DNA of 64,000 nucleotides, taken from contig JAPPMP010000011.1 in assembly GCA_028819005.1 (NCBI GenBank), positions 33,994 through 97,993 on the forward strand, given 5' to 3'. The notes under the pieces are model-generated. The model was not told where the DNA came from, made no database searches, and saw nothing but the letters and a program-made list of their open reading frames with translations. Position numbers and translations under genes: made by a program. Below, piece after piece: positions 18,328-28,077 of this stretch. The DNA comes from Acidimicrobiaceae bacterium (GTDB taxonomy: Bacteria; Actinomycetota; Acidimicrobiia; Acidimicrobiales; Aldehydirespiratoraceae). The first letter of the stretch is position 1, and every line of letters begins with the position of its first letter.

Positions 18328-21002
18328 CCGACATGCGCCCCGCCGACACAGCAGCTGACCACTCGACGGTCAGTGTCGTCGTCAACGGCCAACAGATTCA
18401 GGCCCGCCCCGGCGAACTTCTGATCGACGCCTGCGAGCGCAACGGCACCTACATCCCCCGGTTCTGCCATCACCCCCGGATGAACCCGGTGGGAATGTGC
18501 CGGATGTGCCTGGTAGAGGTGGACACTGGACGAGGGTCGAGCCTGCAACCGAGCTGCATGGTCCCCGTGAGCGACAACATGGCGGTGGAGACCGAGTCTG
18601 AGGTCACCAAGAAAGCCCAGGACGGGGTGCTCGAGTTCCTGCTGATCAACCATCCCCTCGACTGCCCGGTCTGCGACAAGGGCGGGGAGTGCCCGCTGCA
18701 GGACCAGACGATGGCCTACGGCCCCGGCGAGTCACGCTTCATCGAGGAGAAGCGCCACTTCGAAAAACCCATACCGATCAGCGATGCCGTCTACCTCGAC
18801 CGCGAGCGCTGCATTCTCTGCGACCGCTGCACCCGCTTCGCCGACGAGGTGGCGGGCGACGCGCTTATCCACTTCATGGATCGGGGTTCGAGCACCCAGG
18901 TCAACACGTTCCCGGACGAACCGTTCGCCTCCTACTTCTCGGGCAACACGGTGCAGATCTGTCCCGTCGGAGCGCTGACCGCCAAGCCCTACCGCTTCAA
19001 GGCACGCCCCTGGGATCTCGAAGAGACGATTTCGACCGCTTGGACCGACTCGGTCGGCTCGCGCATCACCGTCCAGTCGTCGCGCGATCAGGTGTTGAGG
19101 GTCCTCGGCGTCGACGCCGATCCGGTCAACTGGGGTTGGCTCTCAGACAAGGAGCGGTTCGCTTTCGAGGCGCTCAACAGCGAGAGTCGGCTGGTCGCGC
19201 CGATGGTGCGCAACGATGGCCGACTCGAAACAGTCGGTTGGGCTGTGGCCTTCGAACGGGCGGTGGCAGCGCTCGACGGCGTCGATCCCAACCGAGTGGC
19301 GGTGATAGGCGGTGCTCGTCTGAACAACGAAGCTCAGTACGCCTGGGCTAAGCTGGCCAAGGGTGTGATCGGAACCGACCACGTCGACGCCCAACTCGGT
19401 GACGGCCTTCCTGCCGAAGTCGTGCTCGGTCTGCCGAGGGCCACGATCGACGACGCCTGCCGCGGCGGCGGAACCATCATCCTGTGCGGTCCCGACCCCA
19501 AAGAAGATCTGGGAGCGCTGTACCTGCGTCTGCGTCATGCCGTGGTGCAGGACGGGGCGACCCTCATCGAACTCACCCCCAAGCGCACGGGCCTCAGCAA
19601 CATCGCCAAGCACTCGCTGCACCCCCGACCAGGCGAGGTCGGCGAGTTGGCCGCAGCCCTCGTAGCCGCTGCCACCAGCCCAGACTCGGAGGCCGCCCCC
19701 AACACAGATCTGGAGGGCTCCGCGTCCTCGGCCGATCTGGTGGGTTCCGCGTCCTCGGCCGATCTGGTGGGTTCCGCGTCCTCGGCCGATCTGGTGGGTT
19801 CCGCGTCCTCGGCCGATCTGGTGGGCTCCGCGTCCTCGGCCGATCTGGAGGGCTCCGGCTACGCCCGGCGTGAGCAGAGCGGCTCCGGCTACGCCCGGCA
19901 ACTGCAACGCGCAGCGAGCGATCTTTCTGGTCCCGTGACGGTGGTGTTGGGTCGGGCCTCGCTCAGTGAGTCGGCTGCAGCCACGATCGACGCGGCGGTC
20001 GCCCTGTCGGCTCTCGATGACGTCTCGTTCCTGTCGGCGCTTCGGCGCGGCAACGTCCACGGGGCGCTCGACGCCGGTCTGGCACCGGGCCTGCTCCCGG
20101 GTCGTACCACCTTGGAACGTGGCGCACACCGGTTCGCCGACGCTTGGCCGAGTGTCCCCGAAAACGTCGGCCACGACGCCGCCGGTATTCTGCGAGCCTC
20201 CAAAGCAGGAGAAATCGACACGCTGATCCTGCTCGGAGCTGATCCGTTGAACGACTTCCCAGACGCTGAGCTGGCGCGTGAGGGGATGGCCGGCGCCGGG
20301 ACCGTCATAGCAGTCGACCTGCTGCCCAACGACACGGTCATGGCCGCGGCGGATGTGATCCTGGCTGCTGCGGGGCCCACAGAATCAGCCGGAACCTTCA
20401 CCAATCTCGAGGGCCGGGTCAGCGTTTGCGGCCAGATAGTCACAGCCGCGGGCATCTCGCGGCCCGATTGGATGATCGCGTCCGAGATTGCAATCCGCAT
20501 GGGATCCGACCTCGGCTTCGACTCTGTTGCAGCGATCCGGGCGGAGCTAACCACCGTCTCTGAGCTACACGCACCGCTCACCGAGGAAGTCCTCGGCAAC
20601 TCCCAGGTCGACGGGGTGCTGCTCAACGGCAACGGCGATATCGAGCCGCCAGATCCAGCAGAGGCCACCAGCCCGGTGAACGACCGCTACTCGTTGCGAC
20701 TGTTGACGACCCGACGGATGTACGACGACGGCACCGCGCTCCGCCACAGCCCCGCAAGCAGCGGGCATGCCTCGCCTCTCGAACTGCGACTGAACCCGGT
20801 CGACTTCGACAAGATCGGCGTTCAGGAAGGCACAGTCGTGCGGGTCGAATCGGCGAAGGACCATCTCGACATGCCTGTGCGGGTCGACCCCGGTGTTCCG
20901 GTCGGTTCGGCGGCCGTCCCGTGGCGGACGCTCGGCGCAGATTGCAGGCCGCTGATCGACGCGTCCGCAGTGGTCACCGATGTAAGGGTGGAGCGGCTGT
21001 GA
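18324..21002 (+). CDS. nuoG: NADH-quinone oxidoreductase subunit G (complex I-1)
   Basis: The 75-kDa subunit, 892 residues. The N-terminal [2Fe-2S] domain has C48, C59, C62 and C78; then come CPVCDKGGECPLQD and CILCDRCTRF for [4Fe-4S] clusters, followed by a molybdopterin-oxidoreductase-like domain without an evident cofactor role. Residues about 465-510 are five tandem GSASSADLV/E nonapeptides followed by two SGYARR/Q peptides, an insertion unlike usual NuoG. GTG start overlaps nuoF; the end overlaps nuoH in GTGA. Confidence 0.95.
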   Translation: MTDMRPADTAADHSTVSVVVNGQQIQARPGELLIDACERNGTYIPRFCHHPRMNPVGMCRMCLVEVDTGRGSSLQPSCMVPVSDNMAVETESEVTKKAQDGVLEFLLINHPLDCPVCDKGGECPLQDQTMAYGPGESRFIEEKRHFEKPIPISDAVYLDRERCILCDRCTRFADEVAGDALIHFMDRGSSTQVNTFPDEPFASYFSGNTVQICPVGALTAKPYRFKARPWDLEETISTAWTDSVGSRITVQSSRDQVLRVLGVDADPVNWGWLSDKERFAFEALNSESRLVAPMVRNDGRLETVGWAVAFERAVAALDGVDPNRVAVIGGARLNNEAQYAWAKLAKGVIGTDHVDAQLGDGLPAEVVLGLPRATIDDACRGGGTIILCGPDPKEDLGALYLRLRHAVVQDGATLIELTPKRTGLSNIAKHSLHPRPGEVGELAAALVAAATSPDSEAAPNTDLEGSASSADLVGSASSADLVGSASSADLVGSASSADLVGSASSADLEGSGYARREQSGSGYARQLQRAASDLSGPVTVVLGRASLSESAAATIDAAVALSALDDVSFLSALRRGNVHGALDAGLAPGLLPGRTTLERGAHRFADAWPSVPENVGHDAAGILRASKAGEIDTLILLGADPLNDFPDAELAREGMAGAGTVIAVDLLPNDTVMAAADVILAAAGPTESAGTFTNLEGRVSVCGQIVTAAGISRPDWMIASEIAIRMGSDLGFDSVAAIRAELTTVSELHAPLTEEVLGNSQVDGVLLNGNGDIEPPDPAEATSPVNDRYSLRLLTTRRMYDDGTALRHSPASSGHASPLELRLNPVDFDKIGVQEGTVVRVESAKDHLDMPVRVDPGVPVGSAAVPWRTLGADCRPLIDASAVVTDVRVERL
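19716..19850. repeat. 27-bp tandem repeat in nuoG
   Basis: Five in-frame 27-bp units, each GGYTCCGCGTCCTCGGCC plus GATCTGGWG, encode the nonapeptide GSASSADLV/E. The units are nearly identical at the DNA level, which indicates recent expansion. Confidence 0.95.
19851..19910. repeat. two copies of dispersed GGCTCCGGCTACGCCCGG element
   Basis: Two adjacent 30-bp units (19851-19880, 19881-19910) share GGCTCCGGCTACGCCCGGC and diverge after it. The frame here reads GSGYAR. Similar DNA occurs in nuoJ-1, nuoC-2 and nuoL-2, there read in another frame. Confidence 0.75.
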
Positions 21003-22315
21003 TCGGCGCCACCGATCCGCTGTTCGCCGACCCGTTCGGCCTGCCCGAAGTCGGCGTCGTGCTGCTCAAAGTGTTTGTCGCCTTCGTTTTCCTGCTGGTA
21101 GCGGTGATGTTCAACATCTGGTTCCTGCGCAAGGTCATTTCAGACATGCAGAACCGGATCGGCCCCAACCTAGCGGGGCCGTGGGGGATCCTGGTCACAC
21201 TGGCAGACGGCATAAAGCTGTTCTTCAAAGAGGACCTGATCCCGGAGAAGTCCCACCGGTTCGTGTTCAAACTGGCCCCGTACCTGTCGCTCATCCCGGC
21301 TTTCCTGGTGTTCGCGATCGTGCCGATCGGGGGAGACTTCAACCGCACCGACGGTCCCGGCATCATCTCGATCTTCGGCCACGAGACCCTGCTGCAGGTG
21401 GCCGACCCGCCAGTCGGCATTCTCTTCTTCCTGGCGATGTCGTCTCTCGCGATCTACGGGGTGATGCTGGCGGGCTGGGGTTCAGGTTCGAAGTACCCGC
21501 TGCTGGGATCGGTGCGGGCTTCGGCCCAGATGGTCAGCTACGAGGCTGCGTTGGGCCTTTCGATCGCCTCGGTCGTGCTGGTCAGCGGCACACTGTCGAT
21601 GCATGACATGGTGCTGACCCAAGCGGGCCCCGGCTTCAACAGCTTCGTGCCCAACTGGAACATCATCGTCACCGGTTTCATACCCTTCTTCATCTTCCTG
21701 GTCGCGGGGACTGCCGAACTCAACCACCCGCCATTCGACCTGGTCGAAGCCGAACAGGAACTGGTGGGCGGCTTCCACACCGAGTACTCGTCGATCCGCT
21801 TCGCGCTGTTCTACCTGGCGGAGTTCATGAACCAGATAACGATGGGAGCGATCATCGTCACACTCTTCCTAGGCGGACCCGCGGGTCCAGCACTGTTCGT
21901 GCCCAAGGGGTGGTGGGTCGGCGTCTTCTGGTTCTTCTTCAAACTGATGCTCTTCCTGTTCGGGTTCGTGTGGCTGCGGGCGACGCTGCCCCGGCTCCGC
22001 TACGACCAACTCATGGACTTGGGCTGGAAGCTGCTGATTCCCGTGTCTCTGGCGTGGTTCCTGGTTCTCGCAGGCATCCAGATCGGACGGGACCGAGGCT
22101 GGAGCAGCGTCGAAGTCGGCGCTTTCGCTCTAGGTTTCGGCGTCGTCTGCATGTTGTGCGGTGCTCTGCTGATGATGGCGTTGAGCTCGGCCCGCGCGCA
22201 GCGCCTCACCGATCTCGAACAAGCCAGTGCCGATTCTGGGCAAGCCAGTGCCGATCTTGGCCAGAAAAGAGCGGACCTGGGCGAGACCCCGACAAAAGGG
22301 GTGCTCCGTGGCTGA
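20999..22315 (+). CDS. nuoH: NADH-quinone oxidoreductase subunit H (complex I-1)
   Basis: Membrane subunit that forms the quinone entry chamber. It shows MQNRIGPNLAGPWG, DGIKLFFKED, and FDLVEAEQELVGGFHTEYS with the conserved acidic residues. I chose the GTG at 20999 because it overlaps the nuoG stop, giving 438 residues; an in-frame start at 20921 would lie inside nuoG. The C-terminus carries three ADxG heptapeptides from a 21-bp repeat. Confidence 0.95.
   Translation: MIGATDPLFADPFGLPEVGVVLLKVFVAFVFLLVAVMFNIWFLRKVISDMQNRIGPNLAGPWGILVTLADGIKLFFKEDLIPEKSHRFVFKLAPYLSLIPAFLVFAIVPIGGDFNRTDGPGIISIFGHETLLQVADPPVGILFFLAMSSLAIYGVMLAGWGSGSKYPLLGSVRASAQMVSYEAALGLSIASVVLVSGTLSMHDMVLTQAGPGFNSFVPNWNIIVTGFIPFFIFLVAGTAELNHPPFDLVEAEQELVGGFHTEYSSIRFALFYLAEFMNQITMGAIIVTLFLGGPAGPALFVPKGWWVGVFWFFFKLMLFLFGFVWLRATLPRLRYDQLMDLGWKLLIPVSLAWFLVLAGIQIGRDRGWSSVEVGAFALGFGVVCMLCGALLMMALSSARAQRLTDLEQASADSGQASADLGQKRADLGETPTKGVLRG
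22220..22282. repeat. 21-bp tandem repeat at the nuoH-1 3' end
   Basis: Three in-frame 21-bp units encode QASADSG, QASADLG and QKRADLG. The first two are nearly identical; the third is degenerate. Confidence 0.8.
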
Positions 22316-23033
22316 ATTGACCGACTACATCAAAGGCTTCGCCGTCACCTTCAAGAAGCTCTTCGAGGAGCGGGTCACCGGCGACTATCGAGGGGGAATG
22401 GCCAAAGCCGGCCAACCCGACGAGAAGCGTCCCAAAGTCGAACGCCTGCACGGGAGGCATGTCCTGAATCGTTACGAGGACGGCATGGAGAAGTGCATCG
22501 GCTGTGAACTGTGTGCAGGCGTGTGCCCAGCCAAGTGCATCCATGTGCGAGGCGCCGACAATGATCCCGACAACCCGACATCTCCCGGTGAGCGCTTCGG
22601 CTACGTCTACGAAATCAACTATCTGCGGTGCATACACTGCGACCTGTGTGTGGAGGCGTGCCCGACACAGGCCATCACAGAATCGAAACTGTTCGAGTTC
22701 TCATTCACCAACCGCGACGACGCGATCTACACCCGCGACGAGCTGCTCGTCGGTGACGACGGCAAACCCCGGCAACTTCCGTGGGAGGATTGGCGCGAGG
22801 GTGAAGACGAAATGACTTCGGGCTGGATGCGCGCAACGTCGCCGTCGGGGGATCATCGCTACGAAGGCATCGTGCAGTGGTCCGGTGAGCTCGGCTACGG
22901 CGTGAGGGCGCCCGAGCTCGGCCAGTCTGCCGACGCTGCCGACGCTGCCATCGCTGCCGGCGCAGAGCTCGACGCTGACCCTGCCGTCGGCGCCGATGCT
23001 GATGCGGAGACTTCGAGCGGAGGTGACAGGTGA
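22308..23033 (+). CDS. nuoI: NADH-quinone oxidoreductase subunit I (complex I-1)
   Basis: The 23-kDa subunit with two [4Fe-4S] clusters (N6a/N6b): C63, C66, C69, C73 (CIGCELCAGVCP) and C108, C111, C114, C118 (CIHCDLCVEACP). The GTG at 22308 sits inside the nuoH end and follows AAAGGGG; an upstream in-frame start at 22227 would lie within the nuoH repeat and is unlikely. 241 residues; the last 35 are an Asp/Ala-rich low-complexity tail. GTGA overlap with nuoJ. Confidence 0.95.
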   Translation: MAELTDYIKGFAVTFKKLFEERVTGDYRGGMAKAGQPDEKRPKVERLHGRHVLNRYEDGMEKCIGCELCAGVCPAKCIHVRGADNDPDNPTSPGERFGYVYEINYLRCIHCDLCVEACPTQAITESKLFEFSFTNRDDAIYTRDELLVGDDGKPRQLPWEDWREGEDEMTSGWMRATSPSGDHRYEGIVQWSGELGYGVRAPELGQSADAADAAIAAGAELDADPAVGADADAETSSGGDR

Positions 23034-23716
23034 GCGAGGTAATCGTCTTTGCTGTTGCTGCGATCATCGTGTTGAGCGGCGCCGTTGGCGTGGTGATCTC
23101 TCGCAACCCCGTGCATTCGGCCCTCTTTCTGATCCAGACGCTGTTCGGCGTCGCGGTGCTGTTCGTCCTGCAAGAAGCACATTTCTTGGCGGCCGTGCAG
23201 ATCGTCGTCTACGCCGGCGCGATTGTCATCCTGTTCCTCTTCGTCATCATGCTGCTCGGCGTGGACACTGCCGATGATTGGTCGGTGGAACCGATCGCGG
23301 GTCAACGCCCGTTGACGGTGATAGCCGGGGCGGCGCTTGGTGGTCTCGGCCTGGCTCTGGTGGTGGTTGCATCCGACGTACTCACCGGCAAGGTGCGAAG
23401 CGGCGGTGAACGTGCCCTCGACGAACGGGCCCTCGACAATGGGTTCACCGATATTGAACGCATCGGGCGTGTGCTGTTCTCGGACTACGCGTTGTCATTT
23501 GAGATAACTGCCGCCTTGTTGACGGTAGCGGTGATCGGTGCGGTGGTGCTGACCCGCCGACAGCTCCGCAGCGAACTCCTCGAAGACCTCGAAGCTGTCT
23601 CGATGGACCTCCCACCCGCAGCTCCGGCCACGTCCGGTTCGGAGGCTCCGACGCCGCCCGGCGAAGGCAACACCACCGCGGCTCCGGTTGCGCCCGGCGA
23701 AAGCAGAGCGCGCTGA
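23030..23716 (+). CDS. nuoJ: NADH-quinone oxidoreductase subunit J (complex I-1)
   Basis: Membrane subunit, 228 residues, with five hydrophobic helices. VISRNPVHSALFLI and VVYAGAIVILFLFVIMLLG are the typical segments, the second being the pi-bulge helix TM3. The C-terminal tail (about 195-228) is Ala/Pro/Gly-rich and contains two copies of the dispersed GC-rich element. TGATG overlap with nuoK. Confidence 0.95.
   Translation: MSEVIVFAVAAIIVLSGAVGVVISRNPVHSALFLIQTLFGVAVLFVLQEAHFLAAVQIVVYAGAIVILFLFVIMLLGVDTADDWSVEPIAGQRPLTVIAGAALGGLGLALVVVASDVLTGKVRSGGERALDERALDNGFTDIERIGRVLFSDYALSFEITAALLTVAVIGAVVLTRRQLRSELLEDLEAVSMDLPPAAPATSGSEAPTPPGEGNTTAAPVAPGESRAR
23644..23709. repeat. two dispersed-element copies in nuoJ-1 tail
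   Basis: Copies at 23644-23668 (diverged) and 23680-23709. The second is GGCTCCGGTTGCGCCCGG plus CGAAAGCAGAGC and differs from the nuoG copy at 19851 by four bases in 30. Here it is read as APVAPGES, a different frame from nuoG. Confidence 0.7.
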
Positions 23717-24021
23717 TGGAACTGACCAATGACTGGTATCTGGTGCTGTCGGTGGCCATGTTCGTCATCGGTGCTGTGGGCCTGTTGGTGCGCCGCAATC
23801 CGCTCGTGATGTTCATGTGCGTGGAGTTGATGCTCAATGCCGTCAACGTCAGCTTCGTGTCGCTAGGCACCGAGCTCAACGACGTGTCCGGACAGATAGC
23901 GGTGTTCTTCGTCCTGGTCGTGGCCGCGGTCGAAGTCGTGGTCGGACTGGCACTGGTGGTAGCCATCAACAGGCGGCGAGCGGATGCCACGGCCGACGAT
24001 ATTTCGGTATTGAGGGGCTGA
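23716..24021 (+). CDS. nuoK: NADH-quinone oxidoreductase subunit K (complex I-1)
   Basis: A 101-residue, three-helix membrane subunit with the conserved proton-channel glutamate in CVELMLNAVNV and a second Glu in VAAVEVVVGLAL. Normal family length. It follows nuoJ with a one-base overlap and precedes nuoL by one base. Confidence 0.96.
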   Translation: MELTNDWYLVLSVAMFVIGAVGLLVRRNPLVMFMCVELMLNAVNVSFVSLGTELNDVSGQIAVFFVLVVAAVEVVVGLALVVAINRRRADATADDISVLRG

Positions 24022-24022
24022 C

Positions 24023-26446
24023 GTGGACCAGTTGCTCGACTTGGCTTGGCTTATCGTCGCATTCCCGCTCGTCGGGTTCGCACTGATTCTGCTGTTCGGA
24101 CGCCGTCTCGGAGAACCCGCGGCCGGTTGGCTCGCAACTGCCGCGATGGCCGGCTCCTTCGTTGCCTCGGTGGCAGTGTTCGTGGGCTTGCAGGATCGCC
24201 CCGAAGACGACCGCCGATTCGTTCAGACCCTGTTCGAATGGGTTCCGGCCGGCGACTTCTCAGTCGACGCGGGATTCCTGGTCGATCCGCTGTCGGTCAC
24301 GATGACGCTGTTCATCACCGGTGTCGGCGCCCTGATCCACCTCTACTCGATCGGTTACATGCACGGGGACTCCGACTTCTCGAAGTTCTTCATGTACCTG
24401 AACCTGTTCGCCTTCTCGATGTTGATGCTGGTGCTCGGCGACAACATGCTCCTCACCTTCCTGGGTTGGGAGGGCGTGGGTGTCTGCTCCTACTTCCTGA
24501 TCTCGTTCTGGTTCACCGACGAATACAACGCATCAGCGGGCAAAAAGGCCTTCGTAACGAACCGCATCGGTGACTGGGGCTTCATGGTCGCCATGTTCCT
24601 CACCTTCACAACGCTGGGATCGATCCAGTACATCGACGTACTCGACAACGCGGGCGGCCTGGAACAGTCGACGGCAACGGCGATCACCGTGCTGCTGCTG
24701 GTCGGCGCCGCGGGCAAATCGGCACAGATTCCGCTGTACGTGTGGCTGCCCGACGCGATGGCCGGCCCCACACCGGTGTCTGCGTTGATCCATGCGGCGA
24801 CGATGGTCACGTCCGGGGTGTACCTCCTGACCCGGGTCAATCCGATAATCGCCGAATCGGCGGTGTGGGCTCCTTCGCTGATCGCCTGGGTGGGGGCCAT
24901 CACCGCGCTGCTGGCGGCGACCATCGCCGTGGCTCAGAACGACATCAAGAAGGTGCTGGCCTATTCGACCATCAGCCAACTCGGCTACATGTTCCTGGCC
25001 GTAGGTTCGGGAGCGTATGTCGCCGCCATCTTCCACATGGTCACCCACGCCTTCTTCAAGGCGCTGCTGTTCCTGGGGTCGGGGTCTGTGATCCACGGCA
25101 TGGACAATGACCAGGACATGCGCCACTACGGCGGTCTCCGCAAGCTGATGCCGATCACCTCGGCCACGTTCATTGTCGGCTGGTTGGCGATCGCCGGTGT
25201 ACCGCCCTTCTCAGGCTTCTGGTCCAAAGACGAGATCCTGGCCTTCGCCTGGGAGGAGAACGTGCTGCTGTGGCTGATCGGATTGATCACAGCGGTACTC
25301 ACGGCCTTCTACATGAGCCGCCAGGTCTTCATGACGTTCTACGGCCGCTACCGCTTCGCCGACGTGAGACCGGAGGAGATCTCTGCGGCTTGGTCAGTGC
25401 GGGTGGCCAACGCGTCGGCGGCCGTTGACGAGGCTCAAACACAACTCGCCTCAGCCGAAGAGGCGATCGCCAAAGCCAACGAGAAGCACGAATCGGCCCG
25501 TGCAAAGTTGGATTCTCGCAACGCGGAGATGTCAGAAGCCGACACAGCCGATGAACGGGCCGTAGCGAAAGCAACGAAGAATCTTGAGCGAGCAAGCGGC
25601 GCTGTCGAGACCGCAGAGGCGGCCGTTGCCGCTGCAGTTGAAGCGCACGCCGAAGCGCAGCGAGCGGTTTTAGCTGCTCAAACACAACAAGAGCAGGTGC
25701 TGAGCGCGGCTGCGGCCGTCGGCGATGGCACCGACGGTTCAATCTTCGACGAACCCGACACCGGCGACCTCGACGAGGCTGACTTCGGTGTTGAGGTGAA
25801 GGCTCGCCGCGAATATCACCCACATGAGTCACCGTGGTTGATGACGCTGCCGCTGGTCGTGCTGGCAGCCGGTGCTGTTGTCGCGGGGGTGATGAACCTT
25901 CCGTTCAGCAAGGACCTGCATTTCCTGGGCAACTGGCTCGAACCGTCTCTGTATCACAACGAAGCGCATCTGAGTTCCGGCGCGGGAGCCAAATGGGCGC
26001 TGGCAATCGTGGCCGTGATCGGCGGTGCCGTGGGCATCGCCGCCGCAGTTCGCATCTACGTACAGCGCGCTGCTGTCGCCGGCCGCAGCCGGAGCCCACA
26101 AACCGGTAGCGCCGTTGCGGGACGTGACGGAAGCCCACAAGCCGAGGCCGCGAAGCCCAAGTACTGGGCATCGCGGGTTGAGCTGCCGTTGTTCGCGCGT
26201 GGCTGGTTTGTGGACGAGTCGATCACCAACTTCATGGGCGGCCCGGGCCGCAAGAGCTTCGACGCTGTCGTTCGTTTCGACACCACGGTGGTCGACGGCA
26301 CGGTCAACCGTGTCGGTCGTTGGGTCCGCTTGGCTGGCAACGCAGTGCGCCGGGTCCAGAGCGGCTTTGTCCGGTCCTATGCGCTGATGGTCGCCATAGG
26401 TGCCGTAGCCCTGTTCGCGTGGTTCCTGTCGAGAGCGAGTTGGTGA
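24023..26446 (+). CDS. nuoL: NADH-quinone oxidoreductase subunit L (complex I-1), coiled-coil insertion
   Basis: Antiporter-like proton-pumping subunit. GWEGVGVCSYFLI, LPDAMAGPTPVSALIHAATMVT and the lysine in HMVTHAFFKALLF are present. At 807 residues it is well above the usual length of about 600-650. The excess lies at about 452-570, after YMSRQVFMTFYGRY and before HESPWLMTLPL: an Ala/Glu/Lys-rich heptad-like stretch predicted to form a coiled coil. A second loop near 680-710 is also polar. GTG start. Confidence 0.95.
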   Translation: MDQLLDLAWLIVAFPLVGFALILLFGRRLGEPAAGWLATAAMAGSFVASVAVFVGLQDRPEDDRRFVQTLFEWVPAGDFSVDAGFLVDPLSVTMTLFITGVGALIHLYSIGYMHGDSDFSKFFMYLNLFAFSMLMLVLGDNMLLTFLGWEGVGVCSYFLISFWFTDEYNASAGKKAFVTNRIGDWGFMVAMFLTFTTLGSIQYIDVLDNAGGLEQSTATAITVLLLVGAAGKSAQIPLYVWLPDAMAGPTPVSALIHAATMVTSGVYLLTRVNPIIAESAVWAPSLIAWVGAITALLAATIAVAQNDIKKVLAYSTISQLGYMFLAVGSGAYVAAIFHMVTHAFFKALLFLGSGSVIHGMDNDQDMRHYGGLRKLMPITSATFIVGWLAIAGVPPFSGFWSKDEILAFAWEENVLLWLIGLITAVLTAFYMSRQVFMTFYGRYRFADVRPEEISAAWSVRVANASAAVDEAQTQLASAEEAIAKANEKHESARAKLDSRNAEMSEADTADERAVAKATKNLERASGAVETAEAAVAAAVEAHAEAQRAVLAAQTQQEQVLSAAAAVGDGTDGSIFDEPDTGDLDEADFGVEVKARREYHPHESPWLMTLPLVVLAAGAVVAGVMNLPFSKDLHFLGNWLEPSLYHNEAHLSSGAGAKWALAIVAVIGGAVGIAAAVRIYVQRAAVAGRSRSPQTGSAVAGRDGSPQAEAAKPKYWASRVELPLFARGWFVDESITNFMGGPGRKSFDAVVRFDTTVVDGTVNRVGRWVRLAGNAVRRVQSGFVRSYALMVAIGAVALFAWFLSRASW

Positions 26447-28077
26447 TGGGAACTCTGCTGACCAATAACGTGCTGGCCAACAGCATCTTCGCCGCTGAAG
26501 CGGGCTCCGCCGGGGGCACATTCCCAGTGCTGAGCGCCATCGTGGTCACTCCGATGATCGGCGCTCTGGTGCTGCTGTTTCTGCCCAACAACCGACCCGA
26601 GTATTTCAAGCAGATCGCGTTCCTGTTCAGCGCCACGGTGGGTGCCATGTCGGTGTGGGTACTCACCGATTTCAGCACCGCCGGGGCAGCGGAGTTTCAG
26701 CTGACGGACCAACACACCTGGATCGAGAGTCTGGACATCTCCTGGTATCTGGGAGTGGACGGGATCTCGCTCTGGTTAGTGGTATTGACCGGGCTGATCT
26801 TCCCGCTGACCATCGTCGGAGTCGACGCCGAACACGGCCCCAAGGCCTACTACTCGTGGCTGCTGGTTCTTGAAGCCGGCTGCATGGGAGTTTTCCTGGC
26901 CCTCGACCTCTTCGCCTTCTTCACGTTCTTCGAGATCGTGCTGGTGCCGATGTACTTCCTCATCGGCAAGTGGGGTCACGGCGAGCGAGCATACGCGGCG
27001 ACCAAGTTCTTCATCTTCACGATGTCCGGATCGGCGCTGATGCTGGTGGGGATCCTGTCGCTGGCGTTCCTCAACCAGGCCGAGACCAGCGTTCTCACCT
27101 TCGACCTGGAGACGTTGGCCAACTCCCAGGAGATAGCCACAAACACCGCACGCTGGATCTTCCTGTCGTTCGCGTTGGCCTTCGCAGTGAAAGTGCCGCT
27201 GTTCCCGCTCCACACCTGGCTGCCTGACGCCCACACCAACGCCCCGACCGCAGGGTCGGTGATCCTCGCTGCGGTGATGCTGAAACTCGGCGCCTACGGT
27301 TTCCTGCGCTTCGGTATCTACCTGTTTCCAGAAGCGGCGGTGTGGTTCGCCCCGACGCTGGTCACGTTGGGGACCATCGGCATCATCTACGGGGCGATAG
27401 CGGCAACGATGCAGCGCGACCTGAAACGCCTGGTCGCCTACTCCTCGGTGGCACATCTCGGTTTCATAATCATCGGCTCGTTCGCCTTGAACACCTACGG
27501 GCTCGAGGGCGGGTTGCTGCAGATGGTCAACCACGGCCTGTCGACGGGTGCGCTGTTCCTGCTGGTGGCGATGATCTACGACCGTCGCCACACCCGGGTG
27601 ATCTCCGAGCTGGGGGGGTTGCAGAAACCGGCCCCGAAGCTGGCCGGGGTCTTCATTCTGGTGACGTTGTCCTCGGTCGGCCTCCCCGGGCTCAACGGCT
27701 TCGTGGGTGAGTTCCTCACACTGCTCGGCGCGTTCGCGGCTCACCGCTGGTGGGCCGTGGTCGCAGCCGGCGGCGTGATCCTCGCAGCTCTCTATCTTCT
27801 GTGGGCCTACCAGCGGGTGTTCCACGGCCCCGCGGAAGGCGCGAATGCCGAGATCAGCGACCTCAAGCTGCGTGAGGGGCTGCTGCTGGCGCCGTTCGTG
27901 GTCGGCATCGTCTTCATGGGGGTCTATCCCAAGCCGGTGATCGAGAGGATGGAACCGGCTGTGAAAGCTCTTATCGCGCATGTCGAGGAGCATGTACCGG
28001 ACTTCTCCGAGCCGGTGGCAGACGTGATCATCTTCAACGACCACGACAGTCCGGCTGAGAGCGGGGAGGGCCACTGA
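26446..28077 (+). CDS. nuoM: NADH-quinone oxidoreductase subunit M (complex I-1)
   Basis: Antiporter-like subunit, 543 residues. FFTFFEIVLVPMYFLIGKWG has the conserved Glu, LHTWLPDAHTNAPTAGSVIL and VNHGLSTGALFLL the channel residues. I chose the ATG at 26446, which overlaps the nuoL stop in TGATG; an in-frame start at 26320 would overlap nuoL by over 100 bases. Overlaps nuoN by one base. Confidence 0.96.
   Translation: MGTLLTNNVLANSIFAAEAGSAGGTFPVLSAIVVTPMIGALVLLFLPNNRPEYFKQIAFLFSATVGAMSVWVLTDFSTAGAAEFQLTDQHTWIESLDISWYLGVDGISLWLVVLTGLIFPLTIVGVDAEHGPKAYYSWLLVLEAGCMGVFLALDLFAFFTFFEIVLVPMYFLIGKWGHGERAYAATKFFIFTMSGSALMLVGILSLAFLNQAETSVLTFDLETLANSQEIATNTARWIFLSFALAFAVKVPLFPLHTWLPDAHTNAPTAGSVILAAVMLKLGAYGFLRFGIYLFPEAAVWFAPTLVTLGTIGIIYGAIAATMQRDLKRLVAYSSVAHLGFIIIGSFALNTYGLEGGLLQMVNHGLSTGALFLLVAMIYDRRHTRVISELGGLQKPAPKLAGVFILVTLSSVGLPGLNGFVGEFLTLLGAFAAHRWWAVVAAGGVILAALYLLWAYQRVFHGPAEGANAEISDLKLREGLLLAPFVVGIVFMGVYPKPVIERMEPAVKALIAHVEEHVPDFSEPVADVIIFNDHDSPAESGEGH

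Noticed and set aside
19716..19850. Possible CRISPR array
   Set aside because: The 27-bp units are head-to-tail without spacers and are translated in frame within nuoG.
26776..28074. 432-codon minus-strand frame over nuoM-1
   Set aside because: Shadow of nuoM. The composition is His/Gln/Arg-rich with no recognisable domain.
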